Below are positions 18,840 through 29,240 of a DNA stretch of 64,000 bases, piece by piece. The first letter of the stretch is position 1, and every line of letters starts with the position of its first letter. Location of the stretch: positions 1-64,000 of the forward strand of contig JAHBXL010000016.1 of the NCBI GenBank assembly GCA_019636495.1. Reading direction: 5' to 3'. Position numbers and translations under genes: made by a program. The notes below the pieces were generated by a model, which was not told where the DNA came from, ran no database searches, and saw nothing but the letters and a program-made list of their open reading frames with translations. The DNA comes from Phycisphaeraceae bacterium. GTDB lineage: Bacteria; Planctomycetota; Phycisphaerae; Phycisphaerales; UBA1924.

Positions 18840-19496
18840 ATGGCCAAGGACATGACCAAGAAGCCGCACGGCAAGAAAAGCAAGGCCGACGACGACACGC
18901 CCGTCGGGCCGCTGCCCGCGCCGCGTCTCAAGGGCGTCTACGAGGAGAAGGTCCGCAAGGCCCTCGCCGAGCAGTTCGGCCTGACGAACCCGATGCAGCA
19001 CCCGCGACTTCGCTCCATCGTGATCAACGTCAACATGGGCCGCCACCTCGAGGGCACGAAACTCCCGCCCAACGTCAAGGCGACCGTGCTCGACACGATC
19101 ACCAAGATCAGCGGACAGAAGCCCGTGGTCCTCAAGGCCAAGAAGAGCGTCTCGAACTTCAAAGTCCGCGAGGGCTACGAGACCGCCGCGATGGTCACCC
19201 TCCGCCGCGAGCGCATGTGGCACTTCCTCGACCGCCTCATCAACCTGGCCACGCCGCGTATCAAGGACTTCCGCGGCCTGAACGATCGCAGTTTCGACCG
19301 CCAGGGCAACTACGCCATGGGTCTGTCGGAGCAGGGCGTGTTCCCCGAGATCAACATGGCCGAGGTGACGTTCACCCACGGCATGAACATCAACATGGTC
19401 TTCAGCAACTCCTCGCCGGAACTGAGCCGCTTCGTCCTGTCGGAACTGGGCATGCCCTTCCGCCGCGAAGAGAAGCGCGAGAGCAAGGCCGCCTGA
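18840..19496 (+). CDS. rplE: 50S ribosomal protein L5
   Basis: A 218-residue L5 that binds 5S rRNA. The usual protein is about 180 residues; the extra part is a Lys/Asp-rich N-terminal extension (about 33 residues) before RLKGVYEEKVRKAL. The core motifs are present: GQKPVVLKAKKSVSNFKVREG, FLDRLINLATPRIKDFRGL and FDRQGNYAMGLSEQGVFPEI. Confidence 0.95.
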   Translation: MAKDMTKKPHGKKSKADDDTPVGPLPAPRLKGVYEEKVRKALAEQFGLTNPMQHPRLRSIVINVNMGRHLEGTKLPPNVKATVLDTITKISGQKPVVLKAKKSVSNFKVREGYETAAMVTLRRERMWHFLDRLINLATPRIKDFRGLNDRSFDRQGNYAMGLSEQGVFPEINMAEVTFTHGMNINMVFSNSSPELSRFVLSELGMPFRREEKRESKAA

Positions 19497-19545
19497 CAGC
19501 CCCCGCCCCTGAGTACTCCCCCCGCTCGAATCGGAGAAACGAATC

Positions 19546-19731
19546 ATGGCCACAAAGGCCCAGGAAGCACGAGCCCGCCGGACCCCCAAGTACAGCACGC
19601 GCATCGTGCGCCGCTGCGAACTGACGGGCCGTTCCCGCGGCGTGTATCGCAAGTTCCGCATCAGCCGCATCATGCTCCGAAAACTCGCCCTGGAGGGCAA
19701 GATCCCGGGCATGCGCAAGTCCAGTTGGTAA
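19546..19731 (+). CDS. rpsN: 30S ribosomal protein S14, short form without zinc site
   Basis: A 61-residue S14 of the short type. The short form normally carries two CxxC pairs that bind zinc. Here the first pair reads C-E-L-T and the second S-R-I-M, leaving a single Cys ([11 protein letters not shown]). The C-terminus (IPGMRKSSW) is typical. It is therefore a short but zinc-independent S14. Confidence 0.93.
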   Translation: MATKAQEARARRTPKYSTRIVRRCELTGRSRGVYRKFRISRIMLRKLALEGKIPGMRKSSW

Positions 19732-19822
19732 GCACGCACTCGAACACGCAGCGCCGGCGACCGCCGGCGACGAAACACGATCCACCACATTGCGGGCGCA
19801 CCCGCGCCCGAGGGACAAGTCG

Positions 19823-20221
19823 ATGGCGATCAACGACCCCATCTCCGACATGCTGACGCGCATCCGAAATGCCGCCGGCAACAAGTCCAAGACCGTCGAG
19901 TGCCTCAACTCGAAGGTCTGCCGCGGCATCGCCGACGTCCTCCGCGACGAAGGCTACATCGAGGGCTACGAAGTCCTCGAGGACGGCCGCCAGGGCAAGA
20001 TCAAGGTCAAACTGCGCTACGGCCCCCGCGGCGAGACGGTGCTGCACTGGCTCCGCCGCGAGAGCAAGCCCGGCCGGCGTGTTTACCAGCGCGTCGACGA
20101 CCTGCCCCGACCCCTCCAGGGGCTGGGCATCGCCATTGTTTCCACCTCCCGCGGCGTCATGAGCGACCGCAAGGCCCGCACCGAGCGCGTCGGCGGCGAA
20201 CTGCTGTGCCTCGTCGGATGA
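19823..20221 (+). CDS. rpsH: 30S ribosomal protein S8
   Basis: A 132-residue S8 that binds the central domain of 16S rRNA. It begins MAINDPISDMLTRIRNA and shows GRQGKIKVKLRYGPRGE and GIAIVSTSRGVMSDRKAR. An in-frame ATG 33 nt upstream was not used because it lies before the conserved start. Confidence 0.95.
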   Translation: MAINDPISDMLTRIRNAAGNKSKTVECLNSKVCRGIADVLRDEGYIEGYEVLEDGRQGKIKVKLRYGPRGETVLHWLRRESKPGRRVYQRVDDLPRPLQGLGIAIVSTSRGVMSDRKARTERVGGELLCLVG

Positions 20222-20274
20222 ACCCCCATTGAGTCGAAGCCGTCCGGCCCGGCCCGGATGAGGAGCATCAGACC

Positions 20275-20826
20275 ATGTCTCGTATCGGAAAGAAGCCCAT
20301 TACTCTCCCCGCTGGCGTCAAGGCCCAGATCGCCGCCGACAAGGTGACGATCGCCGGCCCGAAGCACACGCTCTCGATGCCTGTCCGCCCCGAGGTCAAG
20401 GTGACCTACGACGAGGCGGCCAAGCGGATCGATGTCGCGATCGACCCATCGAGCGCGGAGAACAGCGCGGTCAAGGCCTACTGGGGCACCACCCGCGCGC
20501 TGATCCAGAACATGATCGAGGGCGTGACCAAGGGTTACGAGAAGACGATGGAAGTCATCGGCGTCGGCTGGACCGCCGCGGTGCAGGGCAAGAACCTGAA
20601 ACTCACCGTCGGCTTCGCCAACTCGCTGATCATGCCCATCCCGCAGGGATTGGAAGTGACCGTCGACAAGCAGTTCGTGACCATCAAGGGCGCGGACAAG
20701 AAGCAGGTCGGCCAGTTCGCGGCGGACATGCGGGCCCGCCGCAAGCCCGAGCCCTACAACGGCAAGGGCATCAAGTACAAGGAAGAGGTCATCAAGCGCA
20801 AGCAGGGCAAGCAGTTCGGCGCCTGA
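20275..20826 (+). CDS. rplF: 50S ribosomal protein L6
   Basis: A 183-residue L6 with two alpha/beta repeats. It shows [14 protein letters not shown], the N-terminal repeat and the C-terminal signature [25 protein letters not shown] (given here in part). The Shine-Dalgarno GAGGAG precedes the ATG. Confidence 0.96.
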   Translation: MSRIGKKPITLPAGVKAQIAADKVTIAGPKHTLSMPVRPEVKVTYDEAAKRIDVAIDPSSAENSAVKAYWGTTRALIQNMIEGVTKGYEKTMEVIGVGWTAAVQGKNLKLTVGFANSLIMPIPQGLEVTVDKQFVTIKGADKKQVGQFAADMRARRKPEPYNGKGIKYKEEVIKRKQGKQFGA

Positions 20827-20876
20827 TCGCGCCCCGAATCACCCATCGGGGCCGATACGGCCCGGAGTCAACGACT

Positions 20877-21239
20877 ATGGACAAGAACCAGCACAAGGGC
20901 GTCCGCCGGCAGCGCAGGCACCTGCGCGTCCGCAAGAGCGTCACCGGTACGGGCGAGCGGCCGCGCCTGGCCGTGTACAAGTCCGTCCGGCACATCCACG
21001 CGCAGATCATCGACGATCTCGCCGGCCGGACAATCGTCGCCGCGTCGTCGGTCGAGAGCGCGACCGGTGCCGAGAAGCCGGGCAACAGCAAGTCCGCCGC
21101 GGCGGTGGGCAAACTGCTCGCCGAGCGCGCCAAGCAAAAGGGAATCGGCGCGGTCTGCTTTGACCGCGGCGGGTTCAAGTTCCACGGCCGCGTGAAGGCG
21201 CTGGCCGATGCGGCCCGCGAAGCGGGGCTCAAGTTCTAA
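20877..21239 (+). CDS. rplR: 50S ribosomal protein L18
   Basis: A 120-residue L18, 5S rRNA binder. It shows [20 protein letters not shown], then [17 protein letters not shown] and the end [21 protein letters not shown]. Normal length. Confidence 0.96.
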   Translation: MDKNQHKGVRRQRRHLRVRKSVTGTGERPRLAVYKSVRHIHAQIIDDLAGRTIVAASSVESATGAEKPGNSKSAAAVGKLLAERAKQKGIGAVCFDRGGFKFHGRVKALADAAREAGLKF

Positions 21240-21299
21240 GGACGGGATCGCACACACACGGCCCGCACGGGCCAAAGCCATTTGCCACCAGGTAGAGTT

Positions 21300-21992
21300 A
21301 TGCCGGAACTCCTCGAAGAAACTTCAAGTCTCGAAGCCACGACCATCGGCGTGTACCGGACCGCGTCCACCGTGAAGGGTGGGCGCCGGTTCTCGTTCGG
21401 CGCGCTGGTGGTGGTCGGCAACCGCAGCGGCCAGGTCGGCTACGGCTATGCCAAGGCCAACGAAGTGCCCAACGCCATCGAGAAGGCCGAGAAGTACGCC
21501 AAGCGCAAACTCCTCTCGATCCCGCGGATCGGCGGCACCTTCAACCACGAGGTCGAAGGCGTCTTCTCGGCGTCCAAGGTCCGGCTGGTGCCGGCCTCGC
21601 CGGGAACGGGCGTTGTCGCGGGCACCGTGGTCCGCTCGATCCTCGAACTCGCCGGCGTCACCGACGCGCTCACCAAGTGCTACGGCTCGACCAACGCGCG
21701 CAACGTCGTCAAGGCCGTGTTCGACGGTCTCGAGCAGTTGCAGACGCCCGCGGTCGTCGCCGACCTGCGAAAGCAGACGCTCGAGCGCACCCAGATCGAA
21801 GACCGCATCGAGAAGGGCAAGGCCTTCATGCCCAAGTCCACCGGCAAGGAGCAGCGCGCCCGCGGCCCGGTGAACACCATCGGCAACGAGCGCAAGGGTC
21901 GCGGCGGCAGCCGACCCCGGCGGCGCGGGCCCGAAGGTGGTGATTCCGGCGGCGCGCCCGCCGATGGCGGCGCGGCCCCCGCACCGCAGTGA
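21300..21992 (+). CDS. rpsE: 30S ribosomal protein S5 with C-terminal extension
   Basis: A 230-residue S5, involved in decoding fidelity. The core is normal (KGGRRFSFGALVVVGNRSG, GYGYAKANEVPNAIEKA, PASPGTGVVAG, ARNVVKAVFDGL). After about residue 160 there is a 70-residue basic then Gly/Ala/Pro-rich tail that ordinary S5 lacks. The rpmD (L30) gene that normally follows is missing; rplO comes next. Confidence 0.95.
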   Translation: MPELLEETSSLEATTIGVYRTASTVKGGRRFSFGALVVVGNRSGQVGYGYAKANEVPNAIEKAEKYAKRKLLSIPRIGGTFNHEVEGVFSASKVRLVPASPGTGVVAGTVVRSILELAGVTDALTKCYGSTNARNVVKAVFDGLEQLQTPAVVADLRKQTLERTQIEDRIEKGKAFMPKSTGKEQRARGPVNTIGNERKGRGGSRPRRRGPEGGDSGGAPADGGAAPAPQ

Positions 21993-22087
21993 TTCGGCCC
22001 CTCCCATCGGGCCGCCCCCGTTCCGCAGTGCCTCGTTTGACCCGAGTTTGACCGGCCTTCGGCCGTTTCCGTTGGAGTGACCCAGCC

Positions 22088-22696
22088 ATGATGATCCACG
22101 AAATCACGCAACTCGCAGGGCGCAACAAGCGCCGCAAGCGCGTCGGCCGCGGCACGGGCAGCGGCGGCAAGCGCTCGGGTCGCGGCCAAAAGGGCGCGGG
22201 CAGCCGCTCCGGCACAGCGCGGAAGACCGGCTTCGAAGGCGGTCAGATGCCCTACTTCCGCCGCTTGCGGAAGTTCGGCTTCTCCAACGCCAACTTCACC
22301 AGCCGATTCTGGACGGTCAACATCCGTGCCATCCTGGCGCACCCGACATTTGCCAAGGGCGGCACGGTCAACACCGAGACGCTCGTCAAGGCCGGCCTCG
22401 TCCGCGACGATTCACGCGATCTCAAGATCCTCGGCGACCTGGGCGACATGACCCTCAACGCCAAACTCGATGTCACAGCGGCCCGCGTCTCAGGCAAGGC
22501 CCGCAAACTCATCGAGGGTGCCGGCGGCAAGGTGAACGAGACCGGAACCCGTCGCGACAAGGTCCGCGGCATCGACCGGAACAGCGACGACCAGACCCCC
22601 AAGAATCTGACCAAGAAACTCAAGCGTTCCAAGGGTCCCAAGAAGCCCGTGGCCGTCGAGGCCGAGGGCGAGGAGCCCGCCAAGAAGGACAAGTAA
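22088..22696 (+). CDS. rplO: 50S ribosomal protein L15 with C-terminal extension
   Basis: A 202-residue L15; the usual length is about 145. The N-terminal Gly/Arg-rich segment (RKRVGRGTGSGGKRSGRGQK) and EGGQMPYFRRLRKFGFSN are typical. The KVTAARVSGKARKLIE-like region is followed by an extra tail of about 55 Lys/Glu-rich residues. Two adjacent ATG codons are possible starts (22088, 22091). Confidence 0.95.
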   Translation: MMIHEITQLAGRNKRRKRVGRGTGSGGKRSGRGQKGAGSRSGTARKTGFEGGQMPYFRRLRKFGFSNANFTSRFWTVNIRAILAHPTFAKGGTVNTETLVKAGLVRDDSRDLKILGDLGDMTLNAKLDVTAARVSGKARKLIEGAGGKVNETGTRRDKVRGIDRNSDDQTPKNLTKKLKRSKGPKKPVAVEAEGEEPAKKDK

Positions 22697-22740
22697 GGCG
22701 GGATGTCTGACCGGGTGGGGGGGAAACACGGACGGCGAAG

Positions 22741-24153
<1,413 letters not shown>

Positions 24154-24205
24154 ACGGATCGAAACCTGCGGCACAGGCGGAGCCCGTGCCGCGAAGAAGA
24201 GGGTC

Positions 24206-24424
24206 ATGAGCAAAACCGATGACAAACTGACGCTCGACGCCGTGGTGGAGGAGGCTCTGCCCAATGCGATGTTCACCGTCAAACTGCCCAACGGTCACAA
24301 GATCCTCGCCTACGTCTCGGGCAAGATGCGGATGAACTACATCCGCATTCTTCCGGGCGACCGGGTGACGGTCGAACTGAGCCCGTACGACCTGACCAAG
24401 GCGCGGATTACGTACCGGCAGTGA
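24206..24424 (+). CDS. infA: translation initiation factor IF-1
   Basis: A 72-residue OB-fold factor that blocks the 30S A site during initiation. It shows [30 protein letters not shown] and [32 protein letters not shown] ribosome-binding site precedes it. A 226-nt spacer to rpmJ follows. Confidence 0.96.
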   Translation: MSKTDDKLTLDAVVEEALPNAMFTVKLPNGHKILAYVSGKMRMNYIRILPGDRVTVELSPYDLTKARITYRQ

Positions 24425-24650
24425 TCACGGAATCGAGAATCGACCGGCGCGGACGGGGGGATGGGCAGTCGGGGCTGGGTCGGGTGGCTCTCAAGGACGG
24501 GGGCGCAGAGCGTTTTCCAGCCGCGACCGCGGCACGGCGAACTGGCCGGAATGCGGGTGCGGTCCTAACATCCCGCTCGCCCAACGTGGTTTGCGCGGGC
24601 AATCGGGCGACGGACAGAACCTGAACAGGATCGAAAGGACGGGCGGAGTC
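24425..24650 (+). other. 226-nt spacer between infA and rpmJ
   Basis: No ORF or clear promoter is seen. The spacer is longer than most within the cluster and G-rich in its first half. Confidence 0.35.
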
Positions 24651-24767
24651 GTGAAGGTCAAGGCAAGTATCCGTCGCATGTGCAATCAGTGCCAAGTCGT
24701 CCGGCGCAAGGGCAAGGTCCGCGTCATCTGCAAGGCCAATCCCAAGCACAAGCAGGTCCAGGGCTGA
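24651..24767 (+). CDS. rpmJ: 50S ribosomal protein L36
   Basis: A short 38-residue gene starting with GTG, with GAAAGGACGG upstream. The translation begins [20 protein letters not shown] and carries the L36 zinc ligands Cys11-x2-Cys14, Cys27 and His33 ([14 protein letters not shown]). Position between infA and rpsM is the standard one. Confidence 0.95.
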   Translation: MKVKASIRRMCNQCQVVRRKGKVRVICKANPKHKQVQG

Positions 24768-24831
24768 TGATCACCGCGTCCCGTGCGGCAGTGCGCGGCA
24801 CGCAAGTTCGAGCAAACGACAGGAGGCCTCC

Positions 24832-25212
24832 GTGCCACGTATCGCCGGCATCGACGTTCCCGAGAAGAAGAAGATCTTCTTCGCCCTGCAGTACATCTAC
24901 GGCATCGGGCCCAAGTTCGCCGCGGACATTCTCGCCGAGGCCGGCGTGAACCCGGACCTGCGCGCAACCGAGGTCAACGAGCAGCAACTCGCCGCGATCA
25001 ACGCCATCATCGACAACACCTACATTGTCGAGGGTGCGCTCCGCCGGCAGGTGCAGCAGAACGTTCAGCGACTCAAGGACGTCCGCAGTTACCGCGGCGA
25101 GCGGCACCGCCGCGGCCTGCCGACCCGCGGGCAGCGGACCCGTTCCAACGCGCGCACCCGCAAGGGCAAGAAGAAGACCGTCGCCGGCAAGAAGGGCGTC
25201 AAGGCCAAGTAA
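24832..25212 (+). CDS. rpsM: 30S ribosomal protein S13
   Basis: A 126-residue S13 of the 30S head, contacting P-site tRNA. It starts with GTG after AGGAGG. Motifs: RIAGIDVPEKKKIFFALQYI, GIGPKFAADI, and the C-terminal SYRGERHRRGLPTRGQRTRS with a Lys-rich end. Confidence 0.96.
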   Translation: MPRIAGIDVPEKKKIFFALQYIYGIGPKFAADILAEAGVNPDLRATEVNEQQLAAINAIIDNTYIVEGALRRQVQQNVQRLKDVRSYRGERHRRGLPTRGQRTRSNARTRKGKKKTVAGKKGVKAK

Positions 25213-25323
25213 GCAGTCCCGCGCGGTTCGGTTCGCGGGCCCGCCCGTGTCCGTTCCGCCGGTTTCGGTTCCCCCAAACCCCGGGTACGACCCGACGCGG
25301 TCGGCTGATCCGAGGAGTACACG

Positions 25324-25701
25324 ATGGCGAAGAAAGCCAAGAAGGTTCGCAAGAACGTCACCCGCGGGATCGCGCACGTCCGCGCTTCCCACAACAATAC
25401 GATCGTCACGATCACCGACCCCAACGGCGAGACGATCTGCTGGGACTCCTCCGGCACGATCGGCTTCAAGGGCGCGCGCAAGAGCACGCCCTTCGCCGCG
25501 ACCCGCGCCGGCGAGAGTTGCGGCCAGAAGGCCCGCAAGGTCGGCATGTCGGAGATCGAGGTCTACATCCGCGGCACGGGCGCGGGGCGCGAGTCGGCAG
25601 TGCAGGGCCTGGTGTCCACCGGTCTCCGCGTCTCCGCGGTCGAGGACCATACGCCGATCCCGCACAACGGCTGCCGCCCCCGCAAGCGCCGCCGCGTCTG
25701 A
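25324..25701 (+). CDS. rpsK: 30S ribosomal protein S11
   Basis: A 125-residue S11 of the platform. It shows [20 protein letters not shown], then [18 protein letters not shown] and the end [20 protein letters not shown]. rpsD (S4), which normally sits between rpsK and rpoA, is not here. Confidence 0.96.
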   Translation: MAKKAKKVRKNVTRGIAHVRASHNNTIVTITDPNGETICWDSSGTIGFKGARKSTPFAATRAGESCGQKARKVGMSEIEVYIRGTGAGRESAVQGLVSTGLRVSAVEDHTPIPHNGCRPRKRRRV

Positions 25702-25831
25702 ACCTGTCTCGTTCTCGTCCCTCGCGCAGCAGGGCTTGCCGGTCGGTCAGCGGACCGGCAACGGCCCGATTCAGGCGAGTGGCACGATTCCCTTCCCCGG
25801 GTCCCGCTGACACGCTTTGTGAGGTATCAAC

Positions 25832-26857
25832 ATGCGCATCCGCTGGCGAGGCTTCGAACTTCCATCCCGCGTCGTCGCCGATCCCAAGTTCCGCAGCGAC
25901 ACCTTCGGCCGGTTCACCGTCGAGCCGTTCGAGCGTGGCTTCGGCACCACCATTGGCAACGGCCTGCGGCGCGTCCTGCTCTCCAGCCTTGAGGGCGCGG
26001 CGGTCACCGCCGTCAAGATCAAGGGCGCTTCCCACGAGTTCACTTCGCTCCCCGGCGTGATGGAGGATGTCACCGACATCATCCTGAACGTCAAGGGGCT
26101 GGTCGTGCACATGGATGGCGAAGGTCCCAAGACGCTCACGCTCGCCGCGAGCGGGCCCGGCGACGTCACCGCCGAACTCATCGAGGGCGACCCGTCGGTC
26201 ACCATCCTGAACAAGGACCACGTCATCGCGACGCTGACCGACAAGGTCGACTTTGAGATGGAACTTCGCGTCGGTCTCGGCCGCGGCTACGTGCCCGCCA
26301 GCGAGCAGTACCGGCGCGACGAGGACCAGGAGATCGGTCTGATCCCCATTGACGCGATCTACTCGCCGGTGCAGCGTGTGCGCTACAAGGTCGAGGAGAC
26401 CCGCGTCGGCCAGCGCACCAACTTCGACAAACTCGTGATGGACATCTGGACCAACGGCACGGCCACCCCCGAGATGGCCCTGGTCGAGGCCGGCAAGATC
26501 CTCCGCAAGCACCTCAACCCCTTCGTGCAATACTTCGAAGTCGGCAGCGAGACCGTGACCGAGGCCGCCTCGGCCGCGGCGGGAGTGGACGAGGAACTCA
26601 TCCGCAAACTCAACCGCCCGATCGGCGATCTGGACCTCTCCGTCCGCGCCAGCAACTGCCTCGAGTCGGCCCGCATCATCACGATCGCGGACCTGGTGCA
26701 GCACACCGATGCCGACCTGCTGAGGGTCCGTTCGTTTGGCCGCACATCGCTTCGCGAAGTGAAGAAGAAGTTGACCGACATGAACCTCGACCTGGGCATG
26801 AAACTGCCCGAGGGCGTGAACACCACCATGACACCCGGCTCCACGGCCGGCGTTTGA
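25832..26857 (+). CDS. rpoA: DNA-directed RNA polymerase subunit alpha
   Basis: A 341-residue alpha subunit. The N-terminal dimerisation domain has RFTVEPFERGFGTTIGNGLR-type signature and LLSSLEGAAVTAVKI. The linker follows, then the alpha-CTD with LDLSVRASNCLESARI and LLRVRSFGRTSLREVKKKL, which binds UP elements and activators. The ATG follows GTGAGG. Normal length. Confidence 0.97.
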   Translation: MRIRWRGFELPSRVVADPKFRSDTFGRFTVEPFERGFGTTIGNGLRRVLLSSLEGAAVTAVKIKGASHEFTSLPGVMEDVTDIILNVKGLVVHMDGEGPKTLTLAASGPGDVTAELIEGDPSVTILNKDHVIATLTDKVDFEMELRVGLGRGYVPASEQYRRDEDQEIGLIPIDAIYSPVQRVRYKVEETRVGQRTNFDKLVMDIWTNGTATPEMALVEAGKILRKHLNPFVQYFEVGSETVTEAASAAAGVDEELIRKLNRPIGDLDLSVRASNCLESARIITIADLVQHTDADLLRVRSFGRTSLREVKKKLTDMNLDLGMKLPEGVNTTMTPGSTAGV

Positions 26858-26896
26858 TTCGTTACCGACCCGCCGGGCGATGCGCCCTCCGGCAGA

Positions 26897-26925
26897 TTTA
26901 CTCAAAGGCTTGTGGCGCATAAAGT
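26897..26925 (+). promoter_or_regulatory. possible secondary promoter for rplQ
   Basis: TTTACT (26897-26902), a 17-nt spacer and TAAAGT (26920-26925) lie in an unusually A/T-rich stretch between rpoA and rplQ. Each box matches consensus at four of six positions. Confidence 0.35.
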
Positions 26926-26982
26926 AATGACCTTTTTTCGGGCCGGCTCCTGCCGGGCCCGACCGTTCGCAGGAGTTCCACC

Positions 26983-27603
26983 ATGCGCCACCGAAGAGGC
27001 GGCTACAAACTCGGCCGGACCACGGCCCACCGCACCTCGACGCTGCGCAACCTCGCCGCGGCGATATTCGAGCACGGTCAGGTCGTCACGACCGTGACCA
27101 AGGCCAAGGCCATGCGGCCGATGGTCGAGAAGATCGTCACCCTTGCCAAGAAGGGCGACCTGGCCTCGCGCCGCCGCGTGATCGCGATTCTCGGCCGCGA
27201 CCGGCTCGCCTTCGACTGGCTCTGGCTGGCGAAGAAGGCCACCGATGAGGAGAAGGCCGCGGTGGACAAACTCCGCGACCGGGCCACGAAGTTCTTCGAC
27301 ATCCCCGATTCGGCCCAGGTGGAGCGGAACCGCTACGGCGAGTTGCGCAAGGCGCCCAAACTCGTGAAGCACATCTTCACGAACGTTGCGCCCCGGTTCA
27401 AGGACCGAGCCGGCGGCTATACCCGGATCGTCCGTCTTGGGAAGCACCGCATCGGCGACGGGTCCGAACTCGCATTGATCCAGTTTGTCGGCGCCGAGGA
27501 GGGCCCCGAGATCGGCGGCCGTCCCAGCACCCGCCGGCGCACGGCGGATCGTCGCCAGGCCTACGCGGCCAAGGTCCGCAAGGAAGCCAAGGCCTCGACC
27601 TGA
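26983..27603 (+). CDS. rplQ: 50S ribosomal protein L17 with internal insertion
   Basis: A 206-residue L17; the common form is about 120-130. Residues 1-71 (MRHRRGGYKLGRTTAHRTST, VTKAKAMRPMVEKIVTLAK) and residues 126-165 (LVKHIFTNVAPRFKDRAGGY) are typical L17. Between them lies an extra segment of about 53 residues (72-125), and a Lys/Arg-rich tail follows residue 170. Last gene of the cluster; a terminator follows. Confidence 0.94.
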   Translation: MRHRRGGYKLGRTTAHRTSTLRNLAAAIFEHGQVVTTVTKAKAMRPMVEKIVTLAKKGDLASRRRVIAILGRDRLAFDWLWLAKKATDEEKAAVDKLRDRATKFFDIPDSAQVERNRYGELRKAPKLVKHIFTNVAPRFKDRAGGYTRIVRLGKHRIGDGSELALIQFVGAEEGPEIGGRPSTRRRTADRRQAYAAKVRKEAKAST

Positions 27604-27646
27604 GCCAATCGTCAGTTGGCCCTTGCCCATCCTGCCACGCCTCACG

Positions 27647-27674
27647 ACCCGGCCCTTCGCCGGGTTATTTTTTG
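27647..27674 (+). terminator. Rho-independent terminator after rplQ
   Basis: A 7-bp stem ACCCGGC / GCCGGGT with a 5-nt loop, then TTATTTTTTG and further T runs. It marks the end of the ribosomal cluster. Confidence 0.85.
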
Positions 27675-27829
27675 CTCATTTTTGCCGGTTTTCGGACTCG
27701 GTTTGGCCGCAACCCCGTTTTGATGCTACGGTATAGACATCACCCGGGCCCGCGCGGTGGTCGCGTCGGGCGGGATCGAACATTGGTTCCGTGCCGCATC
27801 GCGGCCGGGCGTGCTTTGGGAGAAGAATC

Positions 27830-28087
27830 ATGAAGAAGTCCCTGTTTGGTTTCGGCGTCGTCTGCTGTGTGTCCGCGATGGCCCTGCTCGGCGGCTGCCA
27901 GAAGAACGAAGGCTGCTGCGGCAACTGCAAAGAGACCGCCGCGGTCGCCCGCGATGGCGAAGTGACCCCCGCCAGCGCGAAGACCTGCTCCTCGACCTGC
28001 GCCGAGAAGAAGTCCTGCGCTTCTTCGTGCGCCGAGAAGAAGGCCGACTGCGCCAGCCAGTGCCCGATGAGCAAGCAGCAGAACTGA
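27830..28087 (+). CDS. small Cys-rich lipoprotein with CxxxC repeats
   Basis: An 85-residue protein that I do not recognise. A lipoprotein signal peptide ends at the lipobox LGGC (Cys23). The mature part has nine more Cys: C29, C30, C33, then three CxxxC units at 53/57, 63/67 and 74/78 separated by AEKK spacers. Even spacing suggests metal binding or a disulfide-rich anchored peptide. GGGAGAAG precedes the ATG at the right distance. A TATAGA -10-like box lies at 27732-27737, so it is probably its own transcription unit between two terminators. Confidence 0.8.
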   Translation: MKKSLFGFGVVCCVSAMALLGGCQKNEGCCGNCKETAAVARDGEVTPASAKTCSSTCAEKKSCASSCAEKKADCASQCPMSKQQN

Positions 28088-28116
28088 GTCCCCCGCTCGG
28101 GACATGAACGAACGCC

Positions 28117-28146
28117 AGGGCCCGTCGGCACATGCCGGCGGGCCTT
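28117..28146 (+). terminator. Rho-independent-type terminator after the Cys-rich lipoprotein
   Basis: A hairpin built on GGCCCG / CGGGCC extended by five more pairs with one wobble, followed by TTGTGCTTTAT. The T tract is imperfect. Confidence 0.6.
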
Positions 28147-28195
28147 GTGCTTTATGCCGCGTGCGTTCTCGCGCGCAGCGCGCGGCCTCGTGCAC

Positions 28196-28201
28196 TACAC
28201 T
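28196..28201 (+). promoter_or_regulatory. candidate -10 box (TACACT) of leaderless pheS mRNA
   Basis: TACACT followed by 8 nt (CCCGCCCG) and the pheS ATG; no Shine-Dalgarno. Confidence 0.5.
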
Positions 28202-28209
28202 CCCGCCCG

Positions 28210-29229
28210 ATGCTGGAGCGACTCGATCAACTCGAAGCCGAGGCCAAGTCGGCGCTCGCCGCCGCGGCCGATGCCGGCGCGCTGGAGCAGTGGCGGATCG
28301 CCTACCTCGGCGGGAGCGGGAAGGTCAAGGCCGCGCTGGCGGCGGTCAAGGATGTGCCGAAGGAGCACAAGCCCGCCTACGGCCAGCGCGTCAACGCCGT
28401 GAGCGCCTCGCTCGCCGCGGCATTCGCCGAGCGGCAGGCCCAACTCGGCGGCGCAGCGCCGGCGGGCATCGCGGGCATCGATGTCACCGAGCCCGGCCGC
28501 ATCTACAGCACGGGCCCGGGCCGTCGGCACATCATCAGCCGTGTTCGCGATGAACTGGTCGAGGTCTTCGCCCGCATGGGCTTCGAAGTCGCGACCGGGC
28601 CCGAACTCGAGGACGACGAGCACAACTTCGTCAAACTCAACATCCCTCCCGAGCACCCCGCCCGCGACCCGATCGACAACTTCTACATCGACGAACCCGC
28701 CGCGCAGGGCAAGTCGCCCCGGATGCTGCGCAGCCAGACTTCGACGGTGCAGATCCGCGTGATGGAGACCCGCAAGCCGCCCTTCCGCGTGGTCGCGCCG
28801 GGCCGGGTTTACCGGCCCGACACCGTCGATGCGACGCACAGTTTCATGTTCCATCAGATCGAGGGCCTGGCGATCGACCGCGGCGTCTCGATGGCCGATC
28901 TCAAGAGCACGCTGCTGCACTTCGCCCGCGCCTACTTCGGCCCCGAGGCCGAGGTGCGTCTGCGGCCCAGTTACTTCCCCTTCACCGAACCGTCGGCCGA
29001 GTTCGACATGAAGATCCGCCTGCGGCCCGACCAGCCCGCCCGCTGGGTCGAACTGGGCGGCTGCGGCATGGTGGACCCGGCCGTGCTGGAAGCCTGCAAC
29101 ATCGATCCGGAAGAATGGACCGGCTTTGCCTTCGGCTTCGGCATCGAGCGCCTGGCGATGGGCAAGTACGGCATCCCGGATATCCGTATGCTGTTCGAGA
29201 ACGATCTGCGGTTCCTCCGGCAACTCTGA
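28210..29229 (+). CDS. pheS: phenylalanine--tRNA ligase alpha subunit
   Basis: The class II catalytic subunit that charges tRNA-Phe. At 339 residues it is normal. N-terminal coiled coil (1-85), then motif 1 region ARMGFEVATGPELEDDEHNF, motif 2 (FRVVAPGRVYRPDTVDATHSFMFHQ in part) and motif 3 GFGIERLAMGKYGIPDIR. The ATG chosen lies 8 nt after a TACACT box. pheT, the beta subunit partner, does not follow; it must be elsewhere in the genome. Confidence 0.96.
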   Translation: MLERLDQLEAEAKSALAAAADAGALEQWRIAYLGGSGKVKAALAAVKDVPKEHKPAYGQRVNAVSASLAAAFAERQAQLGGAAPAGIAGIDVTEPGRIYSTGPGRRHIISRVRDELVEVFARMGFEVATGPELEDDEHNFVKLNIPPEHPARDPIDNFYIDEPAAQGKSPRMLRSQTSTVQIRVMETRKPPFRVVAPGRVYRPDTVDATHSFMFHQIEGLAIDRGVSMADLKSTLLHFARAYFGPEAEVRLRPSYFPFTEPSAEFDMKIRLRPDQPARWVELGGCGMVDPAVLEACNIDPEEWTGFAFGFGIERLAMGKYGIPDIRMLFENDLRFLRQL

Positions 29230-29240
29230 GGGGATCTCAC

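Noticed and set aside
26940..26972. hairpin after a T run before rplQ as a terminator
   Set aside because: The T run precedes the hairpin on the coding strand, and on the other strand it is followed by A residues, so neither orientation makes an intrinsic terminator.
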